From the NCBI RefSeq assembly GCF_021261325.1, contig NZ_JAJSBI010000047.1:1-41184 (forward strand): DNA of 41,184 nt. The letters are read 5' to 3'. Numbering within the stretch: the stretch's first letter is position 1; each line of letters starts with the position of its first letter. Of this stretch, positions 34,597 through 41,184 are shown in pieces. The notes under the pieces are model-generated. The model had not been told where the DNA came from. It saw nothing but the letters and a program-made list of their open reading frames with translations, and made no database searches. This DNA is from Streptomyces guryensis. GTDB lineage: Bacteria > Actinomycetota > Actinomycetes > Streptomycetales > Streptomycetaceae. The translations under genes and the position numbers were made by a program.

Positions 34597-36075
34597 TCAG
34601 TAGGCCCCCTGCCCGTGGAGCACCGCACGCATCGTCTTCCACAAGATCACCGTGTCGAGGGCGAGCGACCAGTCCTCCACGTACCGCAGGTCGAGGCGGA
34701 CCGCCTCCTCCCACGGCAGGTCGCTGCGTCCGCTTATCTGCCACAGGCCGGTGAGCCCGGGCTTGACCAGCAGCCGCCGCCGGATGTCCGGGTCGTACGC
34801 GGCGCACTCCTCCGGCAGTGGAGGCCGTGGACCGACGAGCGACATCGATCCGGCAAGTACGTTGAAAAGCTGCGGGAGTTCGTCGATCGAGTACCGGCGC
34901 AGCACCGCTCCCACCCGGGTCACCCTCGGATCCCGGCGGACCTTGAACAGGAGCCCCGCGCCCTCGTTGCGGTCGGCGAGCTCGGCACGTGCGCCGTGCG
35001 CCCCGGACACCATCGTGCGGAATTTGAGAATGGTGAACTCGCGGCCGTCCTTGCCGACCCTGCGCTGGCGGTAGAACGCCCCGCCCCGGCTGTCCGCCAG
35101 CACGAGCAGCGCGACGAACGCCATCAGCGGCGCGAAGAGCATCAGCAGGACCGCCGCGCCCACCCGGTCGACGACCCCCTTGATCGCCCGTCGGCCACCG
35201 GTGAAGGTCGGCATGCTGACCCGCAACAGCGGTATCCCGAGCACGGCGTCGACGTGCAGCCGCGGGCCTGCCACCTCCATCAGCACGGGGGCCACGACCA
35301 TCTCGGCATCGCTGCCCTCGAGGTTCCAGGCCAGCCGCTGCAGCCGGTCCGGTGTCCAGTGCGGGTCCGGGGTGACCGCGACGACACGGTAGCCGTCGTG
35401 GTGGACGTGCTTGGCGACGTCCGTCAGCCGCCCGACGACCGGCACGCCGTCCAGTTGGTCACCGTCGTGCCCGCGACCGTCCGTCGTGCACACTCCGTCC
35501 ACCCGCCATCCGAGGTGCGGGAACTTCCGGGTCCGGGTGATCAGATCGCGCACGGTGGCCGGGCTCCCGGCAGCGAGCACCGGTCTGAGACACCGCCCTT
35601 CCTTGCGCTGCTTGTGCAGCCCGAGGCGGAGCAGATAGCGCTCGGTCATGGTGACGAGCGCGATCGCGGGAACCGCGACGAATATCCAGAGCTTGATGTT
35701 GCGCGAGGTGAGGGCGATGCCGCCGAGCGCGAGGACGACGGTCGCTGTGAACAGTGAGCGTCCGAGCCTGCGGAATTCCTCGGCGCCCTGGCCGAGCACG
35801 GCCGGAGCCCATGCCCGGCTCACGGCAAGCGCTCCGAGCACCAGCAGTTGGGTGCCGAAGGCGAGAATTCCCCATTTCTCATGCCAGTTGGCCGCGTCCC
35901 GTGCCCCGAAGAAGTTGCCGATCGCTGCCACCACGCAGGCGGTGGCCACGGTGTCGCTGGTGATGACGGTACGGCGGTACCGCTGCTCCCAGTCGCTCGC
36001 GGGCGTGCTGATCGCCTCTTCCGCCAGACGCCCGCGCGCCGACGAAAAAGGGTCGACTATTCCCCCCTGCCGCAC
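34597..36075 (-). CDS. Polyprenyl glycosylphosphotransferase (initiating sugar transferase)
   Basis: The protein has 492 residues. The N-terminal ~150 residues hold about four membrane segments. A middle soluble domain (about 160-290) resembles the CoA-binding-like region of WbaP/CpsE proteins. A fifth hydrophobic segment precedes the catalytic domain, with FYRQRRVGKDGREFTILKFR, YSIDELPQLFNVLAGSMSL, VGPRPPLPEE and KPGLTGLWQISGRS. It transfers a hexose 1-phosphate to undecaprenyl phosphate, the first step of the pathway, fitting its place as the first gene of the operon. The GTG at 36075 has GGGGGG about 5 bases upstream. The donor sugar is not deducible by eye. Confidence 0.92.
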   Translation of the reverse strand: MRQGGIVDPFSSARGRLAEEAISTPASDWEQRYRRTVITSDTVATACVVAAIGNFFGARDAANWHEKWGILAFGTQLLVLGALAVSRAWAPAVLGQGAEEFRRLGRSLFTATVVLALGGIALTSRNIKLWIFVAVPAIALVTMTERYLLRLGLHKQRKEGRCLRPVLAAGSPATVRDLITRTRKFPHLGWRVDGVCTTDGRGHDGDQLDGVPVVGRLTDVAKHVHHDGYRVVAVTPDPHWTPDRLQRLAWNLEGSDAEMVVAPVLMEVAGPRLHVDAVLGIPLLRVSMPTFTGGRRAIKGVVDRVGAAVLLMLFAPLMAFVALLVLADSRGGAFYRQRRVGKDGREFTILKFRTMVSGAHGARAELADRNEGAGLLFKVRRDPRVTRVGAVLRRYSIDELPQLFNVLAGSMSLVGPRPPLPEECAAYDPDIRRRLLVKPGLTGLWQISGRSDLPWEEAVRLDLRYVEDWSLALDTVILWKTMRAVLHGQGAY

Positions 36076-36131
36076 AGAAACCCCCCGGTCCCCAGTGGTA
36101 CGACGTCTTCGTCCATCACTGCCCCTCCCCC

Positions 36132-36224
36132 CGGGAGGCCCCCGCCTCCCGCACGCTTCCTTCGGGAGGCCCCCGCCCCCCGCGACGCGCTGCCCCTTCC
36201 CGCGAGAGACCCCCGCCTCCCGCG
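36132..36224 (-). repeat. Three tandem GC-rich hairpin repeats in operon leader
   Basis: Three related units of the type GGGAGGC-CCCC-GCCTCCC lie at 36132-36151 (perfect 8-bp stem, 4-base loop), 36163-36182 (one mismatch) and 36201-36224 (10-bp stem with two mismatches). They are spaced 31 and 38 bases apart and end 57 bases before the initiator gene. They would be in the untranslated leader of the operon mRNA if transcription starts in the A/T-richer zone. A protein-binding array or an RNA attenuation structure are both possible. Confidence 0.75.
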
Positions 36225-36728
36225 CACGACATCCCGGATACGTCAGCGCTGCCTGAGCAACCCACTCCGGCCACAGCAGACTCGCCTGTCCGGCCGGACC
36301 CGGGCTGCACGGAAACCCGTCGAAACCTCAGGTGCTCCCCGCACCCGAAGCCCCTCTCGGGCTACAAGAATCGATCACCCCCACGTCAGCGCCAGAGATG
36401 CGGCTACGGGCCGCCTGTATCACCAGCCCATAGATCATCATTTGTCGCCTCGTGTCCCAGCATGTGAAGCACGATCAATCTAGACCATCGGAACCGGTCT
36501 GAAGAGGGGAACGTGTGGAATTTGTGCTTGAGATCTGAAGATGGCTCCATTGAATCGGTGACCACGTACGGGTGCCCCGGCGACCGGAGACGTGCCTGGT
36601 GACCCGTGATGCCGGGCGCCTCCGGTTGATACCACCCGCCGTCCCGACGCGCCCCGGCACCGCCGACTGGGCGGCGCTCAGGGCCCGTTCGGCTGAAATT
36701 GTCGGTGAGCCCTTGCGGCGTCCGAACC

Positions 36729-36768
36729 ATCCCCCGGCCGGGGGATGAGCCCCCGCCGACCGGCGGGG
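36729..36768. repeat. Two adjacent perfect palindromes
   Basis: ATCCCCCGGCCGGGGGAT (36729-36746) is a perfect 18-base palindrome. Four bases later CCCCGCCG-AC-CGGCGGGG (36751-36768) is an 8-bp inverted repeat with a 2-base centre. They lie about 130 bases before the antiporter start and 650 bases from the polysaccharide operon start. They could be operators or a strong bidirectional hairpin. No T-run follows on either strand. Confidence 0.75.
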
Positions 36769-36897
36769 TGTTCCGGCCATCTGCCGGAGGGCAGCCGGAT
36801 CCCTCCGCTTGCCCGATCCCCGGCCGACGGTCACGCTCGCTGCAACCGGGTCGTTCAGGCCGGCCCCCTCCGCACACTCGACGAAAGTCCGACCACA

Positions 36898-38178
36898 GTG
36901 CTCCCCACGATCCTGGCCGCCGCGGTCATGGCCCTGATCCGTTCGCTCGCCGCGCTCCGGCTCCAGCGCTGGCACCTCGGCGCGCCCGCGACCATGGTGC
37001 TGGCCGGCATCCTGGTCGGGCTCAGCGTGGAGGACTCGGTGGTAGCCGTGCTGAACACGGAAGTGGCGCAGCACGTCGCCGAGATCATCCTGGCCTTTCT
37101 GCTGTTCGTCGATGCCACGGAGGTGCGCGGCGGCAGGCTGTGGGGCAACTCGCCCCGGCTGGTCTCCAGGGTGCTACTGGTGGCGCTCCCGGTGAGCGTC
37201 GGCGCGGCGATGCTGCTGGGCAAGCTGGCGTTCCCGGCCTTGCCCTGGGCGCTGATGCTGGTGGTCGCCTGCGTCGTCGTACCGATCGACTTCGCTCCCA
37301 GTGAGCATGTCGTGCGCGATCCCCGGCTGCCGGCGCGGGTGCGGAGCGTGCTGAACGTCGAGAGCGGCTACAACGACGGCATCGTCTCTCCCCTCTTCCT
37401 GTTCGCGCTGCTGCTGGCCGGCGGCAGCTCCACCGTCCACACGCCGGTCGACGCCCTGACGACCGCCGCCGCGCAGGCCGCGAAGGCCGTGGTCGCGGGG
37501 CTCGTCCTGGGCGGCCTCGTCGCCTGGCTGCTGCACCGGGCCGACCGGGCCGGGTGGACGACCGAGCAGTCGCGCCGCACCGCCGTGCTGCTCACGCCCC
37601 TGATCGCCTACTCGGCAGGCGTCGAGATCGGGGGCAACGGCTTCGTCACGTCCTTCGTGTGCGGGATCGCGTTCCGCTACGTCCACCGTGTCCTCGCCGC
37701 CCGCCGCATCCGCACCTCGCCCGCGCCGCGATCCGCCCGTCACTCGGCCGCCGGCCCCCAGGACGTCGGCCTCCTGGAAGACGCCACCGCCCTCATGACG
37801 ATGACCATGTGGTTCGTGGTCGGCCTCGCGGCCGTCGTCACCTTCTCCATCGGCGTGAGCTGGCCGGCCGTCCTGTTCTGCCTGACGGCCCTCACGATCG
37901 TCCGTATCGTCCCGGTCCTGGCGGCCCTCACCGGCTCGTCCCTGCCCCACCGCGACCGACTCCTGATCGGTCTCCTCGGCCCGCGCGGCACCACCACCAT
38001 CGTCTTCGGCCTCATCGCCTACAACGGCCTCCCGGACGGCACCGGCGCCGACACCGTCCTGCAGACCACCGTCCTGTGCGTCCTGGGCAGCGTTCTGCTT
38101 CATGGCATGGGTTCGGAGACCCTCATCAGACGCACCCGGCCGGCCCAGCGGCGCACCGCGCCATCCCTGGTGCGGTGA
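36898..38178 (+). CDS. CPA-type cation/proton antiporter
   Basis: The protein has 426 residues from the GTG at 36898, chosen because it directly precedes the first membrane segment (LPTILAAAVMALIRSL). The open frame left of it is not protein-like, and the ribosome site is weak (AAAG). There are about twelve hydrophobic segments. Family features are AEIILAFLLFVDATEVR, VVPIDFAPSEHVV (the acidic membrane pair), and LNVESGYNDGIVSPLFLF with the conserved Asn-Asp/Glu-Gly. LLGPRGTTTIVFGLIAYN is typical of CPA1/NhaP-type Na+/H+ exchangers. It is monocistronic and convergent with the GntR-type gene. It probably serves pH or Na+ homeostasis and has no obvious tie to the polysaccharide operon. Confidence 0.87.
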   Translation: MLPTILAAAVMALIRSLAALRLQRWHLGAPATMVLAGILVGLSVEDSVVAVLNTEVAQHVAEIILAFLLFVDATEVRGGRLWGNSPRLVSRVLLVALPVSVGAAMLLGKLAFPALPWALMLVVACVVVPIDFAPSEHVVRDPRLPARVRSVLNVESGYNDGIVSPLFLFALLLAGGSSTVHTPVDALTTAAAQAAKAVVAGLVLGGLVAWLLHRADRAGWTTEQSRRTAVLLTPLIAYSAGVEIGGNGFVTSFVCGIAFRYVHRVLAARRIRTSPAPRSARHSAAGPQDVGLLEDATALMTMTMWFVVGLAAVVTFSIGVSWPAVLFCLTALTIVRIVPVLAALTGSSLPHRDRLLIGLLGPRGTTTIVFGLIAYNGLPDGTGADTVLQTTVLCVLGSVLLHGMGSETLIRRTRPAQRRTAPSLVR

Positions 38179-38209
38179 CCGGTTCACGCCCTACGCAGGA
38201 GCGGGGTCC

Positions 38210-38947
38210 TCAGTCCGCCGCCGGGGTCACTCGGCCACGCCCGTTCGAAGCCGGGGGTTCGGTGGCGCGCAGGTGTTCTCTCAGCCACTGCTCCGTGTTG
38301 CTCACGTGCAGCAACGCCGCGGCCTGGCTGAGTGCTGCGTCGCGGTGGGACAGCGCCGTGTAGATCGCCTCGTGCTCGGCGAGGGTCCGGCCCGAGGCGT
38401 CGGAGTCGACCAGGCCGCGCCAGATGCGGGCACGCAGGGTGCGGCCGGAAATGCCCTCCAGGAGGGTGAGCAGCGACTCGTTGCCGGTGGCCGCGACGAC
38501 CGCGCGGTGGAAGGCGGCGTCGTGCGCGTTGAGCTGCTCGACGTCGTCGCGGGCATCGCGCATGGCGTCCAGGTGCTGCTTTATCGTGGCCAGTTGGCCG
38601 TCGGTGATACGGGTCGCGGCCAGCGCGGTGGCGACCGGTTCGAGGAGCCGTCGTACCTCCATCAGGTCCTGCAGCGCGCCCGCGTCGCCCTGCAGGAGCT
38701 CCACCGCGCCGCCCAGCCCCTCCAGGAGCAGGCTCGGCGCGAGGCTGGTGACGTACGTGCCGTCGCCGCGCCGTACCTCCAGGACCCGGGCGACGGCCAG
38801 GGCCTTGACGGCCTCGCGGGCGAGGTTGCGGGACAGGCCGAGCTGGGCGGCCAGGTCCGGCTCCGGGGGCAGCTTGGAACCGGGAGGCAGCGCGCCGGAG
38901 CCGATCAGCTCACGGATCTGCGCGATGGCCTTGTCCGTCAGGGACAC
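38210..38947 (-). CDS. FadR-type GntR transcriptional regulator
   Basis: The protein has 245 residues. The N-terminal winged helix (about 1-70) has LIGSGALPPGSKLPPEPDLA, LGLSRNLAREAVKALAVARV and RRGDGTYV. The C-terminal all-helical FadR/FCD ligand domain has LMEVRRLLEPVATALAA, NAHDAAFHRAVVAATGN and EHEAIYTAL, whose Asp and His residues usually bind a metal and a small carboxylate. The GTG at 38947 has an excellent GGAAGGAG ribosome site. It overlaps the aldo/keto reductase stop by 10 bases. It is the last gene of the sugar-acid set and is probably its own repressor, with a pathway intermediate as inducer (inferred). Confidence 0.9.
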   Translation of the reverse strand: MSLTDKAIAQIRELIGSGALPPGSKLPPEPDLAAQLGLSRNLAREAVKALAVARVLEVRRGDGTYVTSLAPSLLLEGLGGAVELLQGDAGALQDLMEVRRLLEPVATALAATRITDGQLATIKQHLDAMRDARDDVEQLNAHDAAFHRAVVAATGNESLLTLLEGISGRTLRARIWRGLVDSDASGRTLAEHEAIYTALSHRDAALSQAAALLHVSNTEQWLREHLRATEPPASNGRGRVTPAAD

Positions 38948-39951
38948 CTGGGACTCCTTCCGCCGTCGTTCTCCGTCGGCACGTCCGGCCTGAGGAGGCC
39001 CTGGGAGCGAAGATCGTCCCAGAGGCCTTCGAGGAGGTGCCGACGGTGGAGTTCCGCGTTCCGCTCGACCTGTTCCGGACTCCGCATGCCCAGGGTGACG
39101 TTGATGATACTGGGGTGTGTGAAGGGGAACGCGATCGCCGCCGCGGGGAGAGTGGTGCCGTGCCGTTCGCAGACCCCGGCGATCGCCAGTGCACGGCTGA
39201 CCAGGTCGGCGGGCGCCTCCCGGTAGTCGTACTTCATCCCCTCGGCGGGCCGGTCGCGTGAGAGGAGTCCTGAGTTGAACACGCCGACCGCGACCACGTT
39301 CTTGCCGTGTTCCTGCGCGGCGGGCAGGACGTCGTCCAGCGCCGACTGGTCGAGCAGGGTGTAGCGCCCGGCGAGCATCACCACGTCGGCGGCCGTCTCG
39401 CGCAGGAAGCGTGCGAGCATGGCCGACTGGTTCATGCCGGCGCCGACGGCTCCGATCACGCCCTGGTCACGCAGTTCGGCGAGTGCGGGCATGGCCTCGT
39501 CGGCGGCCTGCGGCCAGTGCTCGTCCGGGTCGTGCAGGTAGACGATGTCGAGGCGGTCCAGTCCGGTGCGCCGCAGGGTGTCCTCGATGGAGCGGAGGAC
39601 TCCGTCGCGGCTGAAGTCCCACTGTCTGCGCAGGTCGTCCCGTACGACGAAGCCCTCGGTGTCCATGCCGTGCGGCTTTTCGTTGGGCACGAGGAGTCGG
39701 CCGACCTTGGACGAGACGACGTACTTCTGCCTCGGACGCTCGCGCAGGGCCGCTCCCAGGCGGCGCTCGGAGAGGCCGAGGCCGTAGTGGGGTGCGGTGT
39801 CGAAGTACCGGATGCCCGCCGCCCAGGCCGCCTCGATCGCGGCTGCCGCCTCCTCGGCCGGGGTGACGCGGTAGAGGTTGCCGATGACGGAGGCGCCGAA
39901 GCCGAGTTCGCTGACCTCGACGGAGGTGTTCGTGATCTTCCTGTGTCGCAT
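38938..39951 (-). CDS. Aldo/keto reductase (aldose/L-fucose dehydrogenase-like)
   Basis: The protein has 337 residues from the ATG at 39951, which has GGGGAG 7 bases upstream; an ATG at 39987 would run into the kinase gene. Fold and active-site motifs: LGFGASVIGNLYR, YFDTAPHYGLGLSERRLG (Asp and Tyr), YVVSSKVGRLL (Lys), DIVYLHDPDEHW (His), and a C-terminal NVTLGMRSPEQVERN cofactor region. The pattern is like D-threo-aldose 1-dehydrogenases, which oxidise L-fucose and similar aldoses with NAD(P). It lies between a KdgK-like kinase and a GntR regulator. The substrate is uncertain. Confidence 0.88.
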   Translation of the reverse strand: MRHRKITNTSVEVSELGFGASVIGNLYRVTPAEEAAAAIEAAWAAGIRYFDTAPHYGLGLSERRLGAALRERPRQKYVVSSKVGRLLVPNEKPHGMDTEGFVVRDDLRRQWDFSRDGVLRSIEDTLRRTGLDRLDIVYLHDPDEHWPQAADEAMPALAELRDQGVIGAVGAGMNQSAMLARFLRETAADVVMLAGRYTLLDQSALDDVLPAAQEHGKNVVAVGVFNSGLLSRDRPAEGMKYDYREAPADLVSRALAIAGVCERHGTTLPAAAIAFPFTHPSIINVTLGMRSPEQVERNAELHRRHLLEGLWDDLRSQGLLRPDVPTENDGGRSPRCP

Positions 39952-39973
39952 GTCGCGCTCCCCGCGCCTGCGG

Positions 39974-41011
39974 TCAGCGTCTGACATGGGGGCAGCCGCC
40001 CGTCATCAGGGCCTCGACCTCGGTGAGCGAGGCCATGGAGACGTCACCCGGCGTGGTCATGACGAGGGCGCCATGGGCGGTGCCGTAGCCGAGGGCGCGT
40101 TCCAGGCCGGCCCCGGTCAGCAGGCCGTGGATCAGTCCGGCGGCGAAGGCGTCGCCGGAGCCGATGCGGTCCAGTACGTGCAGTCCGGCCATCGTGGGGC
40201 CGGTGACGAAGCCGCTCTCGGGTGACCAGGCCGCCGACGACCAGTCGTTCACGCCCGCCGACGGCACCTCGCGCAGCGTCGTGGCCAGAACGCGTACGCC
40301 GGGCAGTCGGCGCGCCAACCCCGCGAGGGCGTCGGGGAGTTCGTCGATGGCGACGCGTGTCTGCCCGGGGCGCTCCCCCGCCAGGCCCAGGGCGCCCACG
40401 ACGACATCCGCGTGTCGGGCGAGCCGCAGGTCCACCTCGCGTGCGCGGTCGGCTCCGCCTCGGCCGTCCCACAGGCTGGCGCGGTAGTTGGGATCGTAGG
40501 AGACCGTCACGCCGTGCCTTCTCGCGGCAGCCATCGCCTCGTCGGCGACGTCCACTGTGGTGTCCGACAGGCCGGCGAAGACACCGCCGGTGTGGAACCA
40601 GCGGGGTCCTGCGGCGAAGACCGCGTCCCAGTCGATGTCGCCCTTGCGCAGTTGGGAGACGGCGGTGTTGGCGCGGTCGCTGACGCCGAGCGCACCGCGG
40701 ACCCCGAAGCCGCGCTCCACGAAGTTCAGGCCGTTGCGGGCGCTGCGGCCGATGCCGTCGCCGGGCGCCCAGCGGATCAGGGAGGTGTCGACACCGCCCT
40801 GGAGGATCAGGTCCTCGACGAGGCGGCCGACCGCGTTGTCGACGAGGGCCGTGACGACGGCGGTGCGCAGCCCGAAGCAGCGGCGCAGTCCCCGTACGAC
40901 GTTGTACTCGCCGCCGCCCTCCCAGACCTGGAAGGTGCGGGTCGTGCCGATCCGCCCTTCGCCCGGGTCGAAGCGGAGCATCACCTCGCCGAGGGCCACC
41001 ACGTCGGTCAC
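39974..41011 (-). CDS. PfkB-family sugar kinase, KdgK-like
   Basis: The protein has 345 residues from the GTG at 41011, giving a 4-base overlap with the upstream dehydrogenase; the left extension is a shadow. PfkB features: VVALGEVMLRFDPGEGR, VWEGGGEYNVVRGLRR, ATTLREVPSAG, and DRIGSGDAFAAGLIHG with the catalytic Asp. The N-terminal GEVMLRF and the GGGEYNV glycine cluster resemble 2-keto-3-deoxygluconate kinases. With the KduD-like gene before it, the likely reaction is ATP-dependent phosphorylation of 2-keto-3-deoxygluconate to the 6-phosphate. No aldolase gene is seen in the window. Confidence 0.82.
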   Translation of the reverse strand: MTDVVALGEVMLRFDPGEGRIGTTRTFQVWEGGGEYNVVRGLRRCFGLRTAVVTALVDNAVGRLVEDLILQGGVDTSLIRWAPGDGIGRSARNGLNFVERGFGVRGALGVSDRANTAVSQLRKGDIDWDAVFAAGPRWFHTGGVFAGLSDTTVDVADEAMAAARRHGVTVSYDPNYRASLWDGRGGADRAREVDLRLARHADVVVGALGLAGERPGQTRVAIDELPDALAGLARRLPGVRVLATTLREVPSAGVNDWSSAAWSPESGFVTGPTMAGLHVLDRIGSGDAFAAGLIHGLLTGAGLERALGYGTAHGALVMTTPGDVSMASLTEVEALMTGGCPHVRR

Positions 41012-41184
41012 CGGCCCAGCCACCCCCCGTCGACAGGCAGGATCGCGCCGTGCACATAGGAGGCGGCGTCCGAGGCGAGGAAGACGGTGGCGCCCGCGAG
41101 GTCGTCGGCGCTGCCCCACCGTCCGGCCGGGATGCGGTCCAGGATCGCCGTGCTGCGCGCCGGGTCGTCGCGCAGCGCCTGGGT
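41008..41184 (-). CDS. KduD-like short-chain dehydrogenase, C-terminal part (cut by window edge)
   Basis: The last 58 codons run in from the right edge and end in a TGA at 41008-41010 that overlaps the kinase GTG. The translation includes AILDRIPAGRWGSADDLAG, TVFLASDAASYVHG and LPVDGGWLGR. The IPAGRWG...DLxG...VFLAS...VDGGW pattern is the typical C-terminus of 2-deoxy-D-gluconate 3-dehydrogenase / KduD. These enzymes interconvert 5-keto-4-deoxyuronate-derived keto acids and 2-keto-3-deoxygluconate. The catalytic and cofactor regions lie outside the window. Confidence 0.82.
   Translation of the reverse strand, partial: TQALRDDPARSTAILDRIPAGRWGSADDLAGATVFLASDAASYVHGAILPVDGGWLGR

Larger units (their letters stand above)
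36076..36897. other. 0.8-kb intergenic region with operon leader and palindromes
   Basis: Nothing here looks like a gene: the open frames have no conserved features or suitable ribosome sites. It should contain the promoter of the polysaccharide operon (minus) and that of the antiporter (plus). The stretch 36420-36570 is clearly richer in A/T than the rest and is the most likely promoter zone. I cannot assign a sigma-factor consensus with confidence. It contains three tandem hairpins near the operon start and two adjacent palindromes near the antiporter, listed separately. Confidence 0.7.

Noticed and set aside
36404..36877. 157-codon minus-strand frame in the large intergenic region
   Set aside because: Its translation has no recognisable features and crosses the palindromes; I see no good ribosome site and regard it as non-coding.

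Overview
The window is high-GC actinobacterial DNA, most likely Streptomyces. The evidence is strong G/C at third codon positions, many GTG and TTG starts, chains of genes joined by 4-base ATGA/GTGA overlaps, and one in-frame TTA (leucine) codon of the kind that depends on the developmental tRNA bldA. I see no rRNA, tRNA or CRISPR array.

Left part (1-6.1 kb), accessory. After a hairpin terminator come remnants of an alpha/beta-hydrolase gene and of an IS256-type transposase. A minus-strand conflict locus follows, read here in transcription order. It begins with a SUKH-4 domain fused to a deaminase-like domain (5978-5067), then a P-loop NTPase/WD40 protein (5070-3262) overlapping it by 4 bases. 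Next are a WXG100-like secretion partner (3116-2388), an XOO_2897-like nucleic-acid deaminase toxin (2391-1600) overlapping it by 4 bases, and a SUKH-4 immunity protein (1553-963). The toxin gene is less GC-rich than its surroundings and holds the TTA codon.

Housekeeping-like spacer (6.1-8.6 kb). A DEAD-box RNA helicase (minus) is divergent from a small ORF plus a PAP2-type membrane phosphatase (plus).

Central part (8.6-36.1 kb). One run of 21 minus-strand genes, most with 4-base overlaps, encodes a Wzx/Wzy-type surface polysaccharide pathway. It has a polyprenyl-phosphate sugar transferase initiator, an AlgD-like nucleotide-sugar 6-dehydrogenase (uronic acid), three glycosyltransferases, two Wzz-like chain-length proteins with degenerate nucleotide-binding domains, and a Wzy-like polymerase and Wzx flippase. 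It also has an AsnB-type amidotransferase, a fused alcohol-dehydrogenase/Gfo-Idh-MocA oxidoreductase, a heparinase II/III protein, a parallel beta-helix lipoprotein and a pyruvyl transferase. A sugar-modification set completes it: cytidylyltransferase, C-methyltransferase, PIG-L deacetylase, NAD-dependent epimerase, DUF4910 aminopeptidase-like protein, RmlC-like epimerase and a GSA-type aminotransferase. The inferred product is a uronate-containing, pyruvylated and possibly amidated polymer with a branched or methylated deoxysugar. Tandem GC-rich hairpins sit in the leader of the operon and again between its first two genes.

Right part (36.1-41.2 kb). An 0.8-kb intergenic region with palindromes separates the operon from a plus-strand CPA-type Na+/H+ antiporter. 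A minus-strand set follows: a KduD-like dehydrogenase (cut by the window edge), a KdgK-like kinase, an aldo/keto reductase and a FadR-type GntR regulator. It looks like uronate/2-keto-3-deoxygluconate catabolism.

The most unusual items are the paired deaminase/SUKH locus with its P-loop/WD40 partner, and the polysaccharide operon that combines an AlgD-like enzyme with lyase-like proteins in an actinobacterium. Functions come from motif recognition only; no database search was run.
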